Positions 62,407 to 64,000 of a stretch of DNA of 64,000 nt are shown piece by piece. The stretch's first letter is position 1. Each line of letters starts with the position of its first letter. The notes below the pieces were generated by a model. That model searched no databases. It was not told the DNA's origin and was given only the letters and a program-made list of their open reading frames with translations. The position numbers were made by a program, and so were the translations under genes. This stretch comes from Xanthostigma xanthostigma (taxonomy: Eukaryota > Arthropoda > Insecta > Raphidioptera > Raphidiidae), in contig OY754475.1 of NCBI GenBank assembly GCA_963575645.1, positions 9,486,001 through 9,550,000 of the forward strand, read 5' to 3'.

Positions 62407-62589
62407 ACCCGTCCATATATTATATTGAATGCATCATAAAGAAGGGAAAAGAGTAAAGGCCGATGCACACGAGGCTGGTTTTTCCGCTGGAATCGTTGCT
62501 AATTGTGAAGATTGAACTCGAGTGCGTGGTCAAAAGACGGATTTCAAAATTAAAATCAGGGCTATTTTTTCGTATTTGTTTCTCTCCTT

Positions 62590-62745
62590 GTTTTGACCAA
62601 GAACCAATCAAAAAAAAAAAAAAACAGTACCTTGTCACGTGGGCGACATGCGGACTAGCTCCCGCAAAAACTCGGCGTTATAGTGTGTGTTCTGTTAAGA
62701 GACAAATAAAGGTTCATTTCTGTTTACTTTCGAACTGTAGCTCGT
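62590..62745. repeat. Fragment related to MITE family AA interior
   Basis: CAGTACCTTGTCACGTG, GGCGACATGCG, GTGTGTTCTGTTAAGAGACA and TTTCGAACTG parallel 24170-24275 in the complete AA copy. Confidence 0.6.
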
Positions 62746-62834
62746 AAATTAAAGACTATTAATAAAAGGTCATAAGCAGAGAAATAATTAATTTTATATT
62801 TTTTTTATAATACAAAGTCTCTTTTTTTATTATT

Positions 62835-62967
62835 AAATGAAGTGATATTCCAATTCTTCTAGAACTTTGGTGCATAAGAAAATCTTCGAATTCCCACTCT
62901 TGTTTTAATATCAAATGAAGCGATATTCTAATGCTCCTAGAATTTTGTTGCATAAGAAAATCTCATT
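62835..62967. repeat. Tandem duplication, 78-bp period
   Basis: AAATGAAGTGATATTCCAAT to TGCATAAGAAAATCTTC is repeated as AAATGAAGCGATATTCTAAT to TGCATAAGAAAATCTCA. The period is a multiple of three, so a minus-strand open frame (62759-62953) contains an imperfect 26-residue repeat. No domain recognised. Confidence 0.8.
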
Positions 62968-63829
62968 TTTGCATTATGTACAACGTTTGGGCGTAAATTA
63001 AACGTCGTCGTTTGCCGAACACTCTCTATATGTATGAATGTGTGTACGTGATTGTCTCTTTCCGTCCTTGTTTGCAAGTTTCTATCTCGCGATAGTCAGC
63101 TGGCGGATCTCATATTATCACTTAATGGGTTTAAGCGAAGTGTGTACTAGGTATTATTTATAAAAGTTGTATCTAAAGTGAAAGAAAAGTGTTGCCAACA
63201 TCACGAACAAAAATAATTCTAAATCTGAACTGGGACAGTCGTTTAACATTGCAGTTAAACATAAAAACGGACAAGACAGAACAAATAGTGAAAATTATAA
63301 CGATGCTACTTAAAAAAATACTCGCTCAAACGCTCCCTCCCTCTCTCTTTCTCTCTTTTGTATGTGTGTGTGTGTGTGTTATATAGTAGATTATATTTAG
63401 GGGTGTGAGAGTAGAGCATTTTTCTTTTAGAGTAGATCAAATAAATATATCCGGTTTTTATTTTATTTTTATGAATCCTGATTTGTTACTTAATATTAGG
63501 TACTACTGCGGTCGCTCTGTGATCGAAATTCGACCGTAATTTATTCCGTATTTACTCTGCAAATTTTTTACAGTATATGAACGTAAACAATGAATGTATT
63601 TTTTAGTTAATTTAATGTTATTTGTAACACCTATTATACCTACATAAGTTTTATCTTTCTCCACTCCTTCTTCATATAAACTTTAACTATGCCAAATATC
63701 ACACTCCTCCATGCGCGCAATGTACTTCAAAACGGACAAAAAGTTTTGTCTTTGACTAAAACTGCTATATAATCTCCCTTTACAATATGAATACATATTA
63801 TAACAAACGTATATGCCCATTATATGAAT
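62968..63829. other. No recognisable gene; (TG)n microsatellite
   Basis: CT-rich stretch and a TGTGTGTGTG run at 63340-63379. A 65-codon frame (63189-63386) has no domain. Confidence 0.45.
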
Positions 63830-63950
63830 TTTACCTGTGTTAATTCGTACACATCGTGATGAAACATATATTATGCACTTCCCCTCATCAAAAAATTAAT
63901 AAATGTGTGCGAATTAATAAAATCAAATCGGTACCACACTATTTTTCCTT
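63830..63950 (-). repeat. Interspersed repeat T, copy 3
   Basis: On the minus strand: GTGTGGTACCGATTTGATTT, AATTCGCACACAT, GGGGAAGTGCATAATATATG, TCATCACGATGTGTACGAAT, then TAACACAGGTAAAATTC. Matches 8761 and 9640. Confidence 0.8.
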
Positions 63951-63967
63951 CTCGTATTTATACCAGA

Positions 63968-64000
63968 CTAGCAAATCGTCCCGGTTTCACCCGGGTGCAA
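63968..64000 (-). mobile_element. Helitron family 1, 3' end running off the window
   Basis: On the minus strand it ends CCCGGGTGAAACCGGGACGA, TTTG, CTAG followed by T. The rest lies beyond position 64000. Confidence 0.8.

Noticed and set aside
1-64000. Host protein-coding genes among the many open frames of 60-164 codons
   Set aside because: None shows a recognisable host domain, consistent codon structure or splice-linked neighbours. Most lie in AT-rich sequence or within repeats, and those with recognisable protein similarity belong to transposable elements.

Overview
The window looks like a gene-poor, repeat-packed stretch of a lepidopteran (moth or butterfly) nuclear genome. It is strongly AT-rich. 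No open reading frame in it (the longest is 164 codons) reads convincingly as a host protein. Several repeat families resemble ones I associate with Lepidoptera: short Helitrons that begin TCTATACTAATATATAAAG and end in a CCCGG/CCGGG hairpin plus CTAG, the ACCGACTTCAAAAAAGGAGG repeat, tRNA-derived SINEs with (ATT)n tails, and LINE tails made of ATCT or TTA units. I found no host exon, rRNA, intact tRNA or CRISPR array. The organism call is inference from repeat content.

Layout. 0-9 kb: a Helitron family with an exact GTGCGAATAATTCGCAC terminal hairpin (1877-2666, 6270-7058), a hAT element with a perfect 8-bp target duplication (2796-3318), a long-TIR element carrying a TTAA-flanked insert (4431-5305) and a TA-flanked MITE (7354-7864). 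9-15 kb: palindromic modules, a 190-bp tandem trimer, two hammerhead-ribozyme-like motifs (one in the loop of a long inverted repeat), a Penelope-like 3' fragment and a solo LTR fossil. 15-20.3 kb: a second hAT element with perfect duplication, then a block of three different tandem arrays (331, about 20 and 156 bp). 20-32 kb: Helitrons, some carrying a tRNA-Lys-like cargo, a nested MITE-in-hAT pair, SINEs, another LTR and a 900-bp inverted-repeat element. 32-41 kb: a 100-bp satellite with a cleanly inserted element, palindromes, LINE ends and a 566-bp near-perfect hairpin (40380-40945). 41-50 kb: a piggyBac-like element that keeps the C-terminal cysteine-rich domain of its transposase, then a run of tRNA-carrying Helitrons and another MITE and hAT element. 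51-64 kb: a solo LTR, a Penelope-like inverted dimer with 15-bp target duplications (53630-54518), a 5'-truncated jockey-like LINE (55507-56482), a SINE split exactly by a Helitron (57972-58823), minisatellites, another hammerhead-like motif (60366-60406), and the start of a further Helitron running off the right edge.

Nothing here works as an operon or pathway. What can be read is insertion history: several nested insertions leave target duplications or inferable empty sites that fix element boundaries to the base. The most notable signals are the recurring tRNA-Lys cargo in one Helitron lineage, the hammerhead-like motifs, the 270-bp-arm hairpin, and the mix-and-match palindromic modules joined at TAGTATA junctions. 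Copy counts and identities were judged by eye.
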